Source: PALSA-555 sp963731625
GTDB taxonomy: Bacteria; Actinomycetota; Acidimicrobiia; IMCC26256; PALSA-555
NCBI GenBank assembly: GCA_963731625.1
Contig: CAVSWH010000023.1
Coordinates: 1 to 64,000 of the forward strand
DNA: 64,000 nucleotides
Reading direction: 5' to 3'
The translations under genes and the position numbers were made by a program. Positions 52,259 through 60,657 of the stretch are shown here, in pieces; the stretch's first letter is position 1, and every line of letters starts with the position of its first letter. The notes beneath the pieces were generated by a model, which did not search any database, was not told where the DNA came from, and worked only from the letters and a program-made list of their open reading frames with translations.

Positions 52259-52744
52259 ATGAAGAAGGGTACGAGTGGCGAATCGAGCATCTATGTGAAT
52301 GCGAGCCCCGAGAAGGTCTACGAGCTGGTCACCGATGTGACACGCATGGGCGAGTGGAGCCCGGAGACAGTCCGCTGTGAGTGGATCGGCGGGGCAGGCG
52401 GAGCAGCCGTCGGTGCCCGCTTCAAAGGTGTCAACAAGCGCGGCGTGGCCCGGTGGTCAACGAAGCCCACCGTCGTCGCCGCGGACCCGGGGCGCGAGTT
52501 CGGTTTCGTCGTCCCCCACCTCGGCCACGGCATGACCAACTGGACGTACCGCTTCGCGTCGACGGGCACGGGCACGAATGTCGTCGAGTCCTTCACCATG
52601 CTCGCCGACCTGCCCTGGTACTTCGTGCTCAGCGACCGCCTCGTTATGGGTGTGAAAGACCGAAAGGCCGACCTCGAAGACGGGATACGACGGACGCTCG
52701 AGCGCATCAAGGCGGTGGTCGAGGACGGCCCGCCAGCCACCTAG
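52259..52744 (+). CDS. SRPBCC-family (START-like) protein
   Basis: 161 aa. Helix-grip fold: GESSIYVNASPEKVYELVTDVTRMGEWSPETVRCEWIGGAGGAAVGARFKGVNKRG, WSTKPTVVAADPGREFGFVV, WTYRFASTGTGTNVVESFTM, and a long C-terminal helix (LEDGIRRTLERIKAVVE). The PEKVYELVTDVTRMGEWSPE opening is the hallmark of SRPBCC proteins that bind hydrophobic ligands. Confidence 0.92.
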   Translation: MKKGTSGESSIYVNASPEKVYELVTDVTRMGEWSPETVRCEWIGGAGGAAVGARFKGVNKRGVARWSTKPTVVAADPGREFGFVVPHLGHGMTNWTYRFASTGTGTNVVESFTMLADLPWYFVLSDRLVMGVKDRKADLEDGIRRTLERIKAVVEDGPPAT

Positions 52745-52800
52745 GGACGGACGACGCCGGGCGAGCGGTTCCAGTCGCATCGAGTCGGCGTCGGCGTTCT

Positions 52801-52827
52801 GACCCGCGGTTGCTGAGACCGCGAGTC
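52801..52827. repeat. 27-bp palindrome family, copy 43
   Basis: Left arm gacccgcggt and intact right arm. First of three copies in 118 bp. Confidence 0.86.
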
Positions 52828-52850
52828 ATCCCAAAGCCAGAGGCGGACGC

Positions 52851-52876
52851 GACTCGCGATCCTCCAACCCTGAGTC
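52851..52876. repeat. 27-bp palindrome family, copy 44
   Basis: Left arm gactcgcgat and an eroded right arm (accctgagtc). Confidence 0.74.
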
Positions 52877-52893
52877 CGATTGGGCCGCCTCCA

Positions 52894-52918
52894 GACGCGG
52901 TGTGCTGCACCGCGAGTC
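52894..52918. repeat. 27-bp palindrome family, copy 45
   Basis: Shortened left arm gacgcggt and intact right arm accgcgagtc. Confidence 0.8.
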
Positions 52919-53000
52919 GGACGTGAGCGTCCCGTCTGCGACACAGTCGAGCGGCCTACGATCGGATCGGGACCGAGATCACGCCAACGGTGGGGGCCAC

Positions 53001-53309
53001 GTGGGCGAATATCCAATCGTTGAGGAGTTCGAGAGCGGGGATTACATCGTCGTGCTCGACGGCCCCGTACTCGAGGTGTTCTATGGACCGAGGGCGACCT
53101 CGGACCGTCGCCATGTCAAGCACATCCGCATTGACTTCACCAACGGTCGGCATGGCGAGGAAATGATCATCGGGTCGAAGTCTCCGGCAGATGAGCGGCG
53201 CTCTCGGATCAGGATCGTGCCCGAGGACAAGGATCGCATCAACGCAATCGTGGGCGAGGTGATCGCCCGCGGCACAGGCGGCACGGGAACGACCGCCGAA
53301 GGTCCATAG
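53001..53309 (+). CDS. Small hypothetical protein
   Basis: 102 aa from GTG at 53001. The content is beta-rich: VGEYPIVEEFESGDYIVVLDGPVLEVFYGPRATSDRRHVKHIRIDFTNGRHGEEMIIGSKSPADERRSRIRIVPED. The domain resembles a small PH-like or immunity-type beta fold. No family is recognised. The last 15 residues are low-complexity Gly/Thr. Confidence 0.65.
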   Translation: MGEYPIVEEFESGDYIVVLDGPVLEVFYGPRATSDRRHVKHIRIDFTNGRHGEEMIIGSKSPADERRSRIRIVPEDKDRINAIVGEVIARGTGGTGTTAEGP

Positions 53310-53416
53310 TCCGTGTCGGGATCCCTCCCCGCGCTTCCCGACCTTCCGCTATAACGAGTCGTTGTGGGCGGTTCGCGTGGACCGTCCATTCATCGCATCG
53401 CTGCTCGGGGGTATGA

Positions 53417-53764
53417 ATGAAGGACGCTGAGGCCCGAGATTTGTTGCGCGCCGAGCGGGTCCGAGTGCGCCAACTCCTCGACGGGATGGTCACGGCTACA
53501 CGGGAGGACCGGACTGCCGCGAACGAGGATGGAGACATGACCGACTCGGCGGCGCCGCTCACAACTGAGGAGACCGACGACGCCGTCGCCGAGTCTCTCC
53601 GTAAGCGGCTCGAGGCCATCGATCGAGCGGAGAAGCGGCTCGAGAGCGGGACCTTCGGTCGCTCCGTTCGCAGCGGAGTCGTGATTCCCGACGACCGTCT
53701 CGAGGCCGACCCAACCACGGAACTCACGATTGAGGAAGCTCAGCAGGAGCCGTCGACAGGCTAA
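53417..53764 (+). CDS. DksA/TraR-like coiled-coil protein without the zinc finger
   Basis: 115 aa. The N-terminal coiled coil is KDAEARDLLRAERVRVRQLLDGMVTATREDRTAANEDGDMTDSAAPLTTEETDDAVAESLRKRLEAIDRAEKRLESGTFGRSVRSG. VVIPDDRLEADPTTELTIEEAQ follows, as in DksA-type proteins. The usual C4 zinc finger that precedes the C-terminal helix is missing. A secondary-channel RNA polymerase regulator is possible but untested. Confidence 0.85.
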   Translation: MKDAEARDLLRAERVRVRQLLDGMVTATREDRTAANEDGDMTDSAAPLTTEETDDAVAESLRKRLEAIDRAEKRLESGTFGRSVRSGVVIPDDRLEADPTTELTIEEAQQEPSTG

Positions 53765-53798
53765 CTGGAGCTGCTCGAACCGTCACCGATGGAGGGTC

Positions 53799-54089
53799 AT
53801 GTCGGTTGAGAACGAGGTCCAACAACTTCGCTCACGCGTCTCCGAGCTCGAGCGCCGCCTCGACGAGGTGTATGCGCACATCGGCCTCAGTGCGCCCCGG
53901 CTCCCCGGAACGAAAGCAGCGACGGTGTCGGCGGAGGTCCGCCGGCTGATCTCCGAGTACCGGATCGTCGAGGCAATGTCGACATTCGCCCGCGAGTCCG
54001 ACGGAGCCGAGGACCTGTCGAGCGAGACGATCTCGCGGATCTTCACCGAAGAGACCGGAAAGCCATTCGAGGCCAAACGAGCCCGATAG
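53799..54089 (+). CDS. Coiled-coil hypothetical protein
   Basis: 96 aa from the ATG at 53799. The N-terminus VENEVQQLRSRVSELERRLDEVYAHI is a strong coiled coil. It is followed by VSAEVRRLISEYRIVEAMSTFARES and FTEETGKPFEAKRAR. It lies 35 bp beyond the DksA-like stop and is likely co-transcribed. The function is unknown. Confidence 0.75.
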   Translation: MSVENEVQQLRSRVSELERRLDEVYAHIGLSAPRLPGTKAATVSAEVRRLISEYRIVEAMSTFARESDGAEDLSSETISRIFTEETGKPFEAKRAR

Positions 54090-54167
54090 GACCCGAGCGA
54101 TGCCTATCGGCCGCGAGCACCATCTTGGTCGACAATCCGCATGCGCAACGCGGACATTGGCTCGCGC

Positions 54168-55109
54168 CTAAACGTCCACCAGCTCGCGCACGTCGACATT
54201 GAACGATGGGTGGCGAAGCTTCGTCATCGCCTTCGCCTCGATCTGGCGGATCCGCTCGCGGGTCAACTGAAACGCTTCGCCGACCTCTTCGAGCGTGCGT
54301 GGCTCGCCACGATCCAGGCCGAAGCGCAACGCGATGACGGTCCGCTCCCGACTGCTGAGCTTGCGCAGCAGCTTCGCAGTCTCGGCAGGGAGCAAGCTGG
54401 CCGCCGTCGCCTCGAACGGTGAGGCAGCGAACGGGTCCGCGACGCGGTCGCCCAGCTCACCGTCCCCGTCTTCGCCGATGGGCTGCGCCAGTGAAATAGG
54501 TTCCGCCGCGATCTGCAGCGTCTCCGACACCTTCGTTGGCGCGATCCCGAGCTCGTCGGCCAGCTCATCGATGCTGGAGCGACGGCCGAGGCGCGCCTCC
54601 AGCTCGACGCGTACCTGCTGCAAGCGAGACAGGTTGTCAGCGGCATGGATCGGCAGACGGATCGTGCGACCGGTGTTCGCGATGCCGCGCGAGATGGATT
54701 GGCGAATCCACCACGTCGCGTAGGTGGAGAACTTGAAGCCCTTTCGCCAATCGAATTTGTCGACGGCGTGGATCAGGCCGAGGTTCCCTTCCTGGATCAG
54801 GTCCAGGAGCGGGAGTCCCGATCGTTGGTAGCGCTTGGCAATCGAGACGACCAAGCGGAGGTTCGCTTGGACGAAGGTGCGGTGCGCGTCGCGGCCGGCC
54901 CGGTCGGTGCGGCGCAGGGCGCGCCGCTCCGTCGGTGTGAGGGATGCACCGCTGTCCAGGGCCTGCCGTGCCTCGGCCCCAGCCTCGATGCGCTGAGCCA
55001 AGTCCTGTTCGTCGCTCTTGGACAGCAGTTCGTACTGCCCAGCTTGGTGGAGATAGAGCTGAACTGGGTCTTCGGTCTCAGTGATGCGTGGTTTTCTGCG
55101 GGTCGGCAT
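54168..55109 (-). CDS. Group-2 sigma-70 family RNA polymerase sigma factor
   Basis: 313 aa. Region 1.2 DPVQLYLHQAGQYELLSKSDEQDLAQRIEAG; region 2 FVQANLRLVVSIAKRYQRSGLPLLDLIQEGNLGLIHAVDKFDWRKGFKFSTYATWWIRQSISRGIANTGRTIRLP; region 3 ARLGRRSSIDELADELGI; region 4 LRKLSSRERTVIALRFGLDRGEPRTLEEVGEAFQLTRERIRQIEAKAMTKLR. It lacks the long region 1.1 of the primary sigma, so it is an alternative primary-like sigma. Convergent with the DksA-like/coiled-coil pair. Confidence 0.95.
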   Translation of the reverse strand: MPTRRKPRITETEDPVQLYLHQAGQYELLSKSDEQDLAQRIEAGAEARQALDSGASLTPTERRALRRTDRAGRDAHRTFVQANLRLVVSIAKRYQRSGLPLLDLIQEGNLGLIHAVDKFDWRKGFKFSTYATWWIRQSISRGIANTGRTIRLPIHAADNLSRLQQVRVELEARLGRRSSIDELADELGIAPTKVSETLQIAAEPISLAQPIGEDGDGELGDRVADPFAASPFEATAASLLPAETAKLLRKLSSRERTVIALRFGLDRGEPRTLEEVGEAFQLTRERIRQIEAKAMTKLRHPSFNVDVRELVDV

Positions 55110-55180
55110 GACGGCTCAGATGACAGCGGGAGTTGTGGCGTCGGTCGGTTGGCGACCAGCCGGACCGGCCGCGAACGCCA

Positions 55181-55381
55181 TCAGAGCGGGCGGACGTTCT
55201 GCGCCTCTTCGCCCTTCTTGCCGGGGCCGACGTCGAACTCGACGGTCTGGCCCTCGTGAAGGGTCTTGAACCCCGAACCCTGGATCGCCGAGAAGTGGAC
55301 GAAGACGTCGTCACCCTGGGCGCGCGAGATGAAACCGTAACCCTTTTGCTCGTTAAAGAACTTCACTGTGCCTGTTGCCAC
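55181..55381 (-). CDS. Cold-shock-domain protein (CspA family)
   Basis: 66 aa from GTG at 55381 (ATG at 55396 is an alternative without a ribosome site). VATGTVKFFNEQKGYGFISR (RNP1 KGYGFI), GDDVFVHFSAIQG (RNP2 VFVHF), FKTLHEGQTVEFDVGPGKKGEEAQNVRPL. The five-strand OB fold binds single-stranded RNA/DNA. Confidence 0.92.
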   Translation of the reverse strand: MATGTVKFFNEQKGYGFISRAQGDDVFVHFSAIQGSGFKTLHEGQTVEFDVGPGKKGEEAQNVRPL

Positions 55382-55538
55382 CGGATACCTGTCCATTTCG
55401 GGATACTGACCGGGACGGGTCCGAATGACACGACCTCGGTCCAAGCATCCTAGGCCAATTACGTGGCCGTCGAGGCATGGGGCGCTTCGACCGCAGGCGC
55501 GCTGAACCTCCGCGATTGAGGTCCGGACGGGACGGGAC

Positions 55539-56210
55539 CTAGACGCCCACGGTCACGGGGCGGTAGCGGCAGATCGAGTTGCGGAACCACAGCATCGAGA
55601 TTCCGACCGCCAGCACGGTGACGACGATCGACCAGAGCGTTTGGGTGACCGCGAAGGTTGTGGTCGCCAGGGTGATGAGGAGGGTATAGGCGATCGCGGC
55701 GTTCAGGAGTCCCACCGCTGCCCACATCATCGAGTTGCGAATGAAGAAGCGATGGATGTCGGGAGCGAGAAATAGCTCGCTCGGTAGCGTCACGAAGTCT
55801 CCGGCGAAGCGGCGTGACAGTGGTCGACCCGCAGCCACCGAGCACAAGAACGCCAGACCCACGACGGCCGTGCCGATGGTCGGTTGGAGGAAGTAGAGGA
55901 AGGCACTCCCGGTCGTCAACGCCAGCGCCGAGCGGACGAGGAGCATCACCATACCCAGGATGGCCATCGCAGGAACTCGGCGGCTCTTCGCCATCCGGCG
56001 GACGATGGCAAAGCCCGACCAGCCGAGGCCGCCCGCCATGGCCAGTCCGAGCCCAGCGATCTGATATCCCACGAGGAACAGCGCGAGTGGGAGCAGGACG
56101 CCGTCGACGACGTGCGGTGCCGCGCGCCATGCGGCCTGGCCGAGGCTCGGCAGCCGCACGGGCTCGACCTCCGCGAATTCGGACCCGACTTCGATTGGCT
56201 CGGTCTGCAC
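55539..56210 (-). CDS. VC0807-like/DUF3159-type multi-pass membrane protein
   Basis: 223 aa. Six hydrophobic segments, including VDGVLLPLALFLVGYQIAGLGLAMAGGLGWSGFAIVRRM, VPAMAILGMVMLLVRSALALTTGSAFLYFLQPTIGTAVVGLAFLCSVAAGRPLSRRFAGDF, and FFIRNSMMWAAVGLLNAAIAYTLLITLATTTFAVTQTLWSIVVTVLAVGISMLWF. The GSAFLYFLQPTIGTAVVG and GRPLSRRFAGDF segments are typical of the VC0807/DUF3159 group. The function is unknown. Confidence 0.85.
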   Translation of the reverse strand: MQTEPIEVGSEFAEVEPVRLPSLGQAAWRAAPHVVDGVLLPLALFLVGYQIAGLGLAMAGGLGWSGFAIVRRMAKSRRVPAMAILGMVMLLVRSALALTTGSAFLYFLQPTIGTAVVGLAFLCSVAAGRPLSRRFAGDFVTLPSELFLAPDIHRFFIRNSMMWAAVGLLNAAIAYTLLITLATTTFAVTQTLWSIVVTVLAVGISMLWFRNSICRYRPVTVGV

Positions 56211-56337
56211 GACTCTCTCGGGGTGCTAGATCCGCACACCGCCGAGGTCTGGAGCAGTGCTACCGCGCTGATGCGCCTGGGAGCGGAACGACTCAAATCA
56301 CTGTAGCCCGTGCCCATCCCGATGCCGGCGGGGTGGG

Positions 56338-57051
56338 TCAGTGGCCCGCGATCTGACCGCCGTCGATATGCAGCGTCTCGCCCGTGATGAAGGGTGCGGA
56401 CTCCAGGAAGAGGATGCCGTTGACCACGTCGCTGACTTGTCCCACATGCCCAAGAGGGTGGAGCGCCGCGAGGCCGTCGTAGCTTTCGGGCGGATTGTCC
56501 GGTGTTTGGATGATGCCTGGGGACACCACGTTCACCCGGATGCCCCGAGAGGCGTATTCGATCGCCAGTGACCTCGTCGCGGAAGCGAGGCCGCCCTTGG
56601 TGAGCGCGGTCAGGACCGAGGGCACCTCGGAGTTCGCGTAGTCGGCGAGAGTGGTTGAGATGTTGACGATATGGCCGCGGCGTCGCTTGAGCATCTCGGC
56701 GATCGCTCGCTGCGTCAACCTGAAGAAGCCGGTGAGGTTGACGCTGACCGCTCTCGAGTAGTCGTCGTCCGTGTAGTCGGTGAACGGCTTCGACATGAAG
56801 ACGCCCGCGTCGTTGATGAGGGTATCGAGTCGCCCGAATCGCTCGACTGCTCCGACGATGATTCGGTCCACAGTGCTCGGGTCTGCGACGTCGCCGTCGA
56901 CGGTCAGAACGCCTGGGTCGTCGGAAGGCCGAATCGTTCGAGAATTAGCGACCACCGCCCAGCCTCGCTCGCGATACGCGGCCACGGCACCGGCGCCGAT
57001 CCCCTGAGAGCCTCCCGTGATGATGGCCACCTTCTGCTCCTCATCGCCCAT
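56338..57051 (-). CDS. SDR-family oxidoreductase lacking the catalytic Tyr
   Basis: 237 aa. Cofactor motif ITGGSQGIGAGAVAAYRERGWAVVANSR, VDGDVADP, LINDAGVF (N-D-A-G), and a substrate loop ending SVLTALTKGGLASATRSLAIEYASRGIRVNVVSPGIIQT. The catalytic Lys is present (ALTKGG), but the position four residues before it is Thr rather than Tyr. The enzyme may be inactive as a typical dehydrogenase or use another mechanism. It lies 128 bp from the VC0807-like gene on the same strand. Confidence 0.9.
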   Translation of the reverse strand: MGDEEQKVAIITGGSQGIGAGAVAAYRERGWAVVANSRTIRPSDDPGVLTVDGDVADPSTVDRIIVGAVERFGRLDTLINDAGVFMSKPFTDYTDDDYSRAVSVNLTGFFRLTQRAIAEMLKRRRGHIVNISTTLADYANSEVPSVLTALTKGGLASATRSLAIEYASRGIRVNVVSPGIIQTPDNPPESYDGLAALHPLGHVGQVSDVVNGILFLESAPFITGETLHIDGGQIAGH

Positions 57052-57254
57052 GAGTCTCCTCTCGCTGGTTGGTCGAAGTACGGCCCGTTCGTCTCAGGGG
57101 CGCCCGCGACCGCGTTGAGACGAGACGGTCGCGTGCGGAGACCATCGAGGCAAGCACCCTCGGAACCGGCGGCGGCGTCGCGCCCGGCCAACCGCGCCGC
57201 GGTCGCCTCGCCCTCTTGGACGAACCCGATTTTCAGCCGCCCGGCATGCGAGAT

Positions 57255-57281
57255 GACTCGCGGTTTGCTAGATCGCGAGTC
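57255..57281. repeat. 27-bp palindrome family, copy 46
   Basis: Intact left arm, right arm atcgcgagtc (one G-T pair), loop ttgctag. It lies 38 bp beyond the stop at 57320 and is the last copy in the window. Confidence 0.9.
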
Positions 57282-57319
57282 GGTCGACGTCGAAGAGATG
57301 CACCGTGTGGGGCGGCGCC

Positions 57320-58519
57320 TCAGAGGAAGCGCCAGCGTCGTCTCGGACGCGCAACCCGCTGGTCGAGCTGTTGGGGCAGCGTGAATGGTGGGCGATCACC
57401 GCTCCGGTTGGCGACGAGGTAAGTCCGCAGGATCTGGACGACTGTCCAGCTCATGAGCGCGCGGACGATTCGGTGATGGTTCTCCGCTTGGCCGACCTGC
57501 CGTAGCGTTCGCCGGAGGGGCCAGATGAGGATGCGAGTCCAGCCGGGGCTCGTCACACCGTTGATGCGCGCGATCTCGGGACCGCAGTACCAGGTGACGA
57601 GCGTCCTTGGGAGGCTGTGTAGCAGCGGGGGCATGCTCCGCTCGAGCGCGCCGGTCAGGGCACGACCGAGGACGAGTGCGTCGTCGCTTGGCCGATGCTG
57701 TCGGCGTCGGATGAGGGCCTGGAGTTCGCGGGCGTCGTCGAGTCCGATGGGCAGGAGATCGGGCCGGATCCCGAGGAGCGCGGCCGCGACGCACCACGTG
57801 TGCACGTAGGCCTCGGCGTCGGCCCGCTCGTAGCCGATTCCCTGACGGTCGAGTGTGTCGAGCACAACGGTGCTGAAGCTGAGCAACGTGCCGAGGAGGT
57901 CCTCTTGGTTGAGCGGCACGCCCGCCGTCACGTTCCACGACCGACCCGGTGCCTCGACGGTGCTCTGCTGGACCGTCGGGTCGTGCTGGATCAGGTAGCG
58001 CACCGCCGCGTGCATGAGCCGGACTCGCCGGATGTCCTGGTAGCCGTGGCCCGCACCCGGGACGAGGCCACCGCGCGACACGGTGTCGAACACCATCTGG
58101 GCCGTCTCGTTGATGCGTCGCACGGGGTCGGTCACCATCTCGGCGGTCAGCATGAGGACCCGCGCGCCGCGGGCGGCGGCGTACGCCTCGGGAAGCGACG
58201 CGCAGAACAGTGCCGAGCCGATGGTCACGCCGCGGCTGTCGAAGAAGCTCGCGCTGCGCTCCATCAGGGCCGGGTCGGCCCAGTCGGGCAATGGTGGGGT
58301 GTCGGCGAGATACGCGTCGATGGGCGGCGACCGCTGCTCGGGGGGCAGCACAAGATGGGCGGCGATGCCGCCGACGAGCGATGCGGCGTCGTCCGTGGGC
58401 TGGCACTTGGCGTGCTCGGCGACGACCTCGTCGGCTGTGGGGTCCCCCACGAAGCTCAGCTCGTCGAGGAGCGCGTCGGTGATGTGACGGGGAGAGCCGC
58501 CGCCCTCGGCGGTCGTCAT
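57320..58519 (-). CDS. DUF2236/MpaB-type oxygenase
   Basis: 399 aa from the ATG at 58519, which overlaps the FAD-enzyme stop by four bases. Helical bundle with RSASFFDSRGVTIGSALFCASLPEAYAAARGARVLMLTAEMVTDPVRRINETAQMVFDTVSRGGLVPG, QDIRRVRLMHAAVRYLIQHD, PLNQEDLLGTLLSFSTVVLDTLDRQGIGYERADAEAYVHTWCVAAALLGIRPDLLP. This is the DUF2236 layout of mycophenolic-acid MpaB and rubber-cleaving Lcp-type oxygenases. Translational coupling to the FAD enzyme suggests a shared substrate. Confidence 0.85.
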   Translation of the reverse strand: MTTAEGGGSPRHITDALLDELSFVGDPTADEVVAEHAKCQPTDDAASLVGGIAAHLVLPPEQRSPPIDAYLADTPPLPDWADPALMERSASFFDSRGVTIGSALFCASLPEAYAAARGARVLMLTAEMVTDPVRRINETAQMVFDTVSRGGLVPGAGHGYQDIRRVRLMHAAVRYLIQHDPTVQQSTVEAPGRSWNVTAGVPLNQEDLLGTLLSFSTVVLDTLDRQGIGYERADAEAYVHTWCVAAALLGIRPDLLPIGLDDARELQALIRRRQHRPSDDALVLGRALTGALERSMPPLLHSLPRTLVTWYCGPEIARINGVTSPGWTRILIWPLRRTLRQVGQAENHHRIVRALMSWTVVQILRTYLVANRSGDRPPFTLPQQLDQRVARPRRRWRFL

Positions 58520-60633
58520 CGCTCGTACTGCTCGATGAACCAGCCGTGGTCCTCGCCGGGCACCCGTTCGGGCGAGCCGCTCAGGGCCCGAGCTGCTTGC
58601 ATGCCCGACATCACGGCGGCCTCGACGCACCCGAGGTCGAGGCCGGTGTGGGTCCAGTCTCCGGCCAGCCAGAGGTTGTCCCACCCGGACTCGTGGGCTG
58701 CGAGCCGCGTCTTCGTCGAGCCGGCGGGGGTCAGCACGTAGCGCTCGGTGAGCGGGAAGTTGGCGCGCCAGAACTGCGCGTCGAACCGAGCTTCGGCGGT
58801 GGCGTCGTCGGGGGCGGCCAACAACTGCCAGTCGAAGGTGCCGTCGTGCGCGGCGTCGGGCCAGAGCCCCGCAGCGGATCGGCGCAGGAAGTCGAGCGCG
58901 GAGTCTTTGGCCCGTTGGGTCGCACGTTCTTCGGTGTCGGCGTCGACGTGGGGGAGGACACCACAGAGATAGGCGATGCTTTGGATGCCGGCTTCGGGAG
59001 GCCATGTCTCGGCAGGGAGCAGGTGGCTCATGTCGGCGTAGGTGTCGAGTGCTTCGACGTAGGTGGAGGAGACGTCGGAGCCGAATTGCCAGCCGAGACC
59101 GGATGGGGGGACCCGGAGCCACAGCTGGATGCCTTGGGTCATGACGGTGGTCGCTCCCTCGAGCATCCGCGCGAACTGTGGGCGTGTGCGGTCGGCGACG
59201 AGGGCACCGCAGATCGGCGGAAGCGCCGCGACCGAGATGGCGAGCACGACCTCGTCGAAGTCTCGGCTGACCACGAGTTCGCGTGGCTCCGGGTTCGGAC
59301 CGTCGCCGAGCTCGAAGTCGACGCCCGCCGCCTGGAGGGCGGACCCGTCGACCAGGAGGTCCCAGCGCGGCTGCGTGGGCCAGCACGGGAGCCCCTGCAC
59401 CTCGATGAGCGGGTCGTAGCCGTCCGCCCCGGCGCGGGCCTGTCGCACCAGCCGGATCCGCTCGATCGACCCCTCCTCGCCGGGCGCCACGTCGGTGACG
59501 CGGTGGAAGAACTCGAATCGGACCCCGCGGCGCCGCAGCACCTCGAACAGCGGCGCGATGACGGCATCGCCCATCCCGGCCTGCATCCGATACAGCAGTG
59601 AGCCCTTGTAGCCGAGCTCCTGGCGCAGCATGCCGCGGACGGACATCCCCGCGGCGACGTTGGGGCGGTTGGTGTCGCCTTCGAGGAACGCGAACGCGCC
59701 GCAGTACCAGGCGCGCACCATCGGACCGGCCAGTGTCACTGGCTGGGCGCCGTGCGCCGCAAGCCAATCCCGCAGCTCGAGGTCATCGAGGATCTCGAAG
59801 CCCCGCTCGTGCACGCGGTCGTGCACGACGCCGACGAACAGGCTGACGATGAGATCGAAGCGCGTGAACCAGTTCCGCAGGACCGGGTCCTCGAGGCGAG
59901 GCGCCATCTCATGGTCCCAGACCCAGGTCCGGAAGTGGTGCAGCAGCTTGGCGAGCGTCCCCCGATGGGACTCCTCGTCGGGCGTCTCGGGATGGTGGTG
60001 GCGCAGCGTGGCGATCGCGTGCGCCACGTGGAGCAGGACGTCTTCACCCGCGTGGACGATGCCCTCGATCCCGAGGCCGAGGTCATGCCCGAGGTCCCTC
60101 GCCCAGCCGTGGTCGGGGTGCGGCTCGGCGGGTGGGACCGCGCCGTCGCGCCGCAGCGTACGCCGCTCGTCGATGACGAAGGTGAGCGACCGCCACACCA
60201 TCTGCCAGAAGCCCGGGATCGGTTGACCGTCGCCCGGGACTTGGTCGTTCGGTGGGAAGTCGAGCGTGAGGGGCGTCCAGGACCCGCCGTAGTCGTCCCA
60301 GAGGATTCCCGAATCGCTCGGCTTGAACGCGTCCTGCACGGTCGCGAGGGGCGCCGACGCGGGGCGGTTGAGCTCGGCGTAACAGCGGCGCATCAGCGCG
60401 AAGGCGTTCTCGTAGAGGCCGAACCACAGGTGGAGGCCGTGCTCCTCGATCCGGTTGCCCGCGGCGGCGTTGCGTCCGCTGGCGCACTTGCCGCCGGCCC
60501 GCCACCCGTGCTGGTACACGGTGATCTCGTACTGGTCGCGCGCCTCGGGTGTGCTGGTGAGCTCGTACGCGGTCGTGAGGCCGGCCATGCCGGCGCCCAG
60601 GATCGCCACCCGGGTCTTCGTTGTGTCAGTCAC
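58516..60633 (-). CDS. FAD-dependent desaturase/amine-oxidase-family enzyme
   Basis: 705 aa. FAD-binding VAILGAGMAGLTTAYELTS, with an Arg-rich AGGKCASGRN motif (GGKxxS loop of phytoene-desaturase-type enzymes) and HGLHLWFGLYENAFALMRRCYAEL. The C-terminus has DNLWLAGDWTHTGLDLGCVEAAVMSGMQAARAL, the GD motif of flavin amine oxidases and carotenoid desaturases. The middle is longer than in ordinary desaturases. It is the first gene of the pair with the MpaB-type oxygenase. Confidence 0.9.
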   Translation of the reverse strand: MTDTTKTRVAILGAGMAGLTTAYELTSTPEARDQYEITVYQHGWRAGGKCASGRNAAAGNRIEEHGLHLWFGLYENAFALMRRCYAELNRPASAPLATVQDAFKPSDSGILWDDYGGSWTPLTLDFPPNDQVPGDGQPIPGFWQMVWRSLTFVIDERRTLRRDGAVPPAEPHPDHGWARDLGHDLGLGIEGIVHAGEDVLLHVAHAIATLRHHHPETPDEESHRGTLAKLLHHFRTWVWDHEMAPRLEDPVLRNWFTRFDLIVSLFVGVVHDRVHERGFEILDDLELRDWLAAHGAQPVTLAGPMVRAWYCGAFAFLEGDTNRPNVAAGMSVRGMLRQELGYKGSLLYRMQAGMGDAVIAPLFEVLRRRGVRFEFFHRVTDVAPGEEGSIERIRLVRQARAGADGYDPLIEVQGLPCWPTQPRWDLLVDGSALQAAGVDFELGDGPNPEPRELVVSRDFDEVVLAISVAALPPICGALVADRTRPQFARMLEGATTVMTQGIQLWLRVPPSGLGWQFGSDVSSTYVEALDTYADMSHLLPAETWPPEAGIQSIAYLCGVLPHVDADTEERATQRAKDSALDFLRRSAAGLWPDAAHDGTFDWQLLAAPDDATAEARFDAQFWRANFPLTERYVLTPAGSTKTRLAAHESGWDNLWLAGDWTHTGLDLGCVEAAVMSGMQAARALSGSPERVPGEDHGWFIEQYER

Positions 60634-60657
60634 CCCTGTCCCTCTTCGCAGTCGTGG

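Noticed and set aside
5524..57281. Classical intrinsic (T-tailed) terminators for the palindromes
   Set aside because: No T-run follows the stem in either direction in the copies examined. A Rho-assisted end is still possible, so they were listed as repeats rather than terminators.
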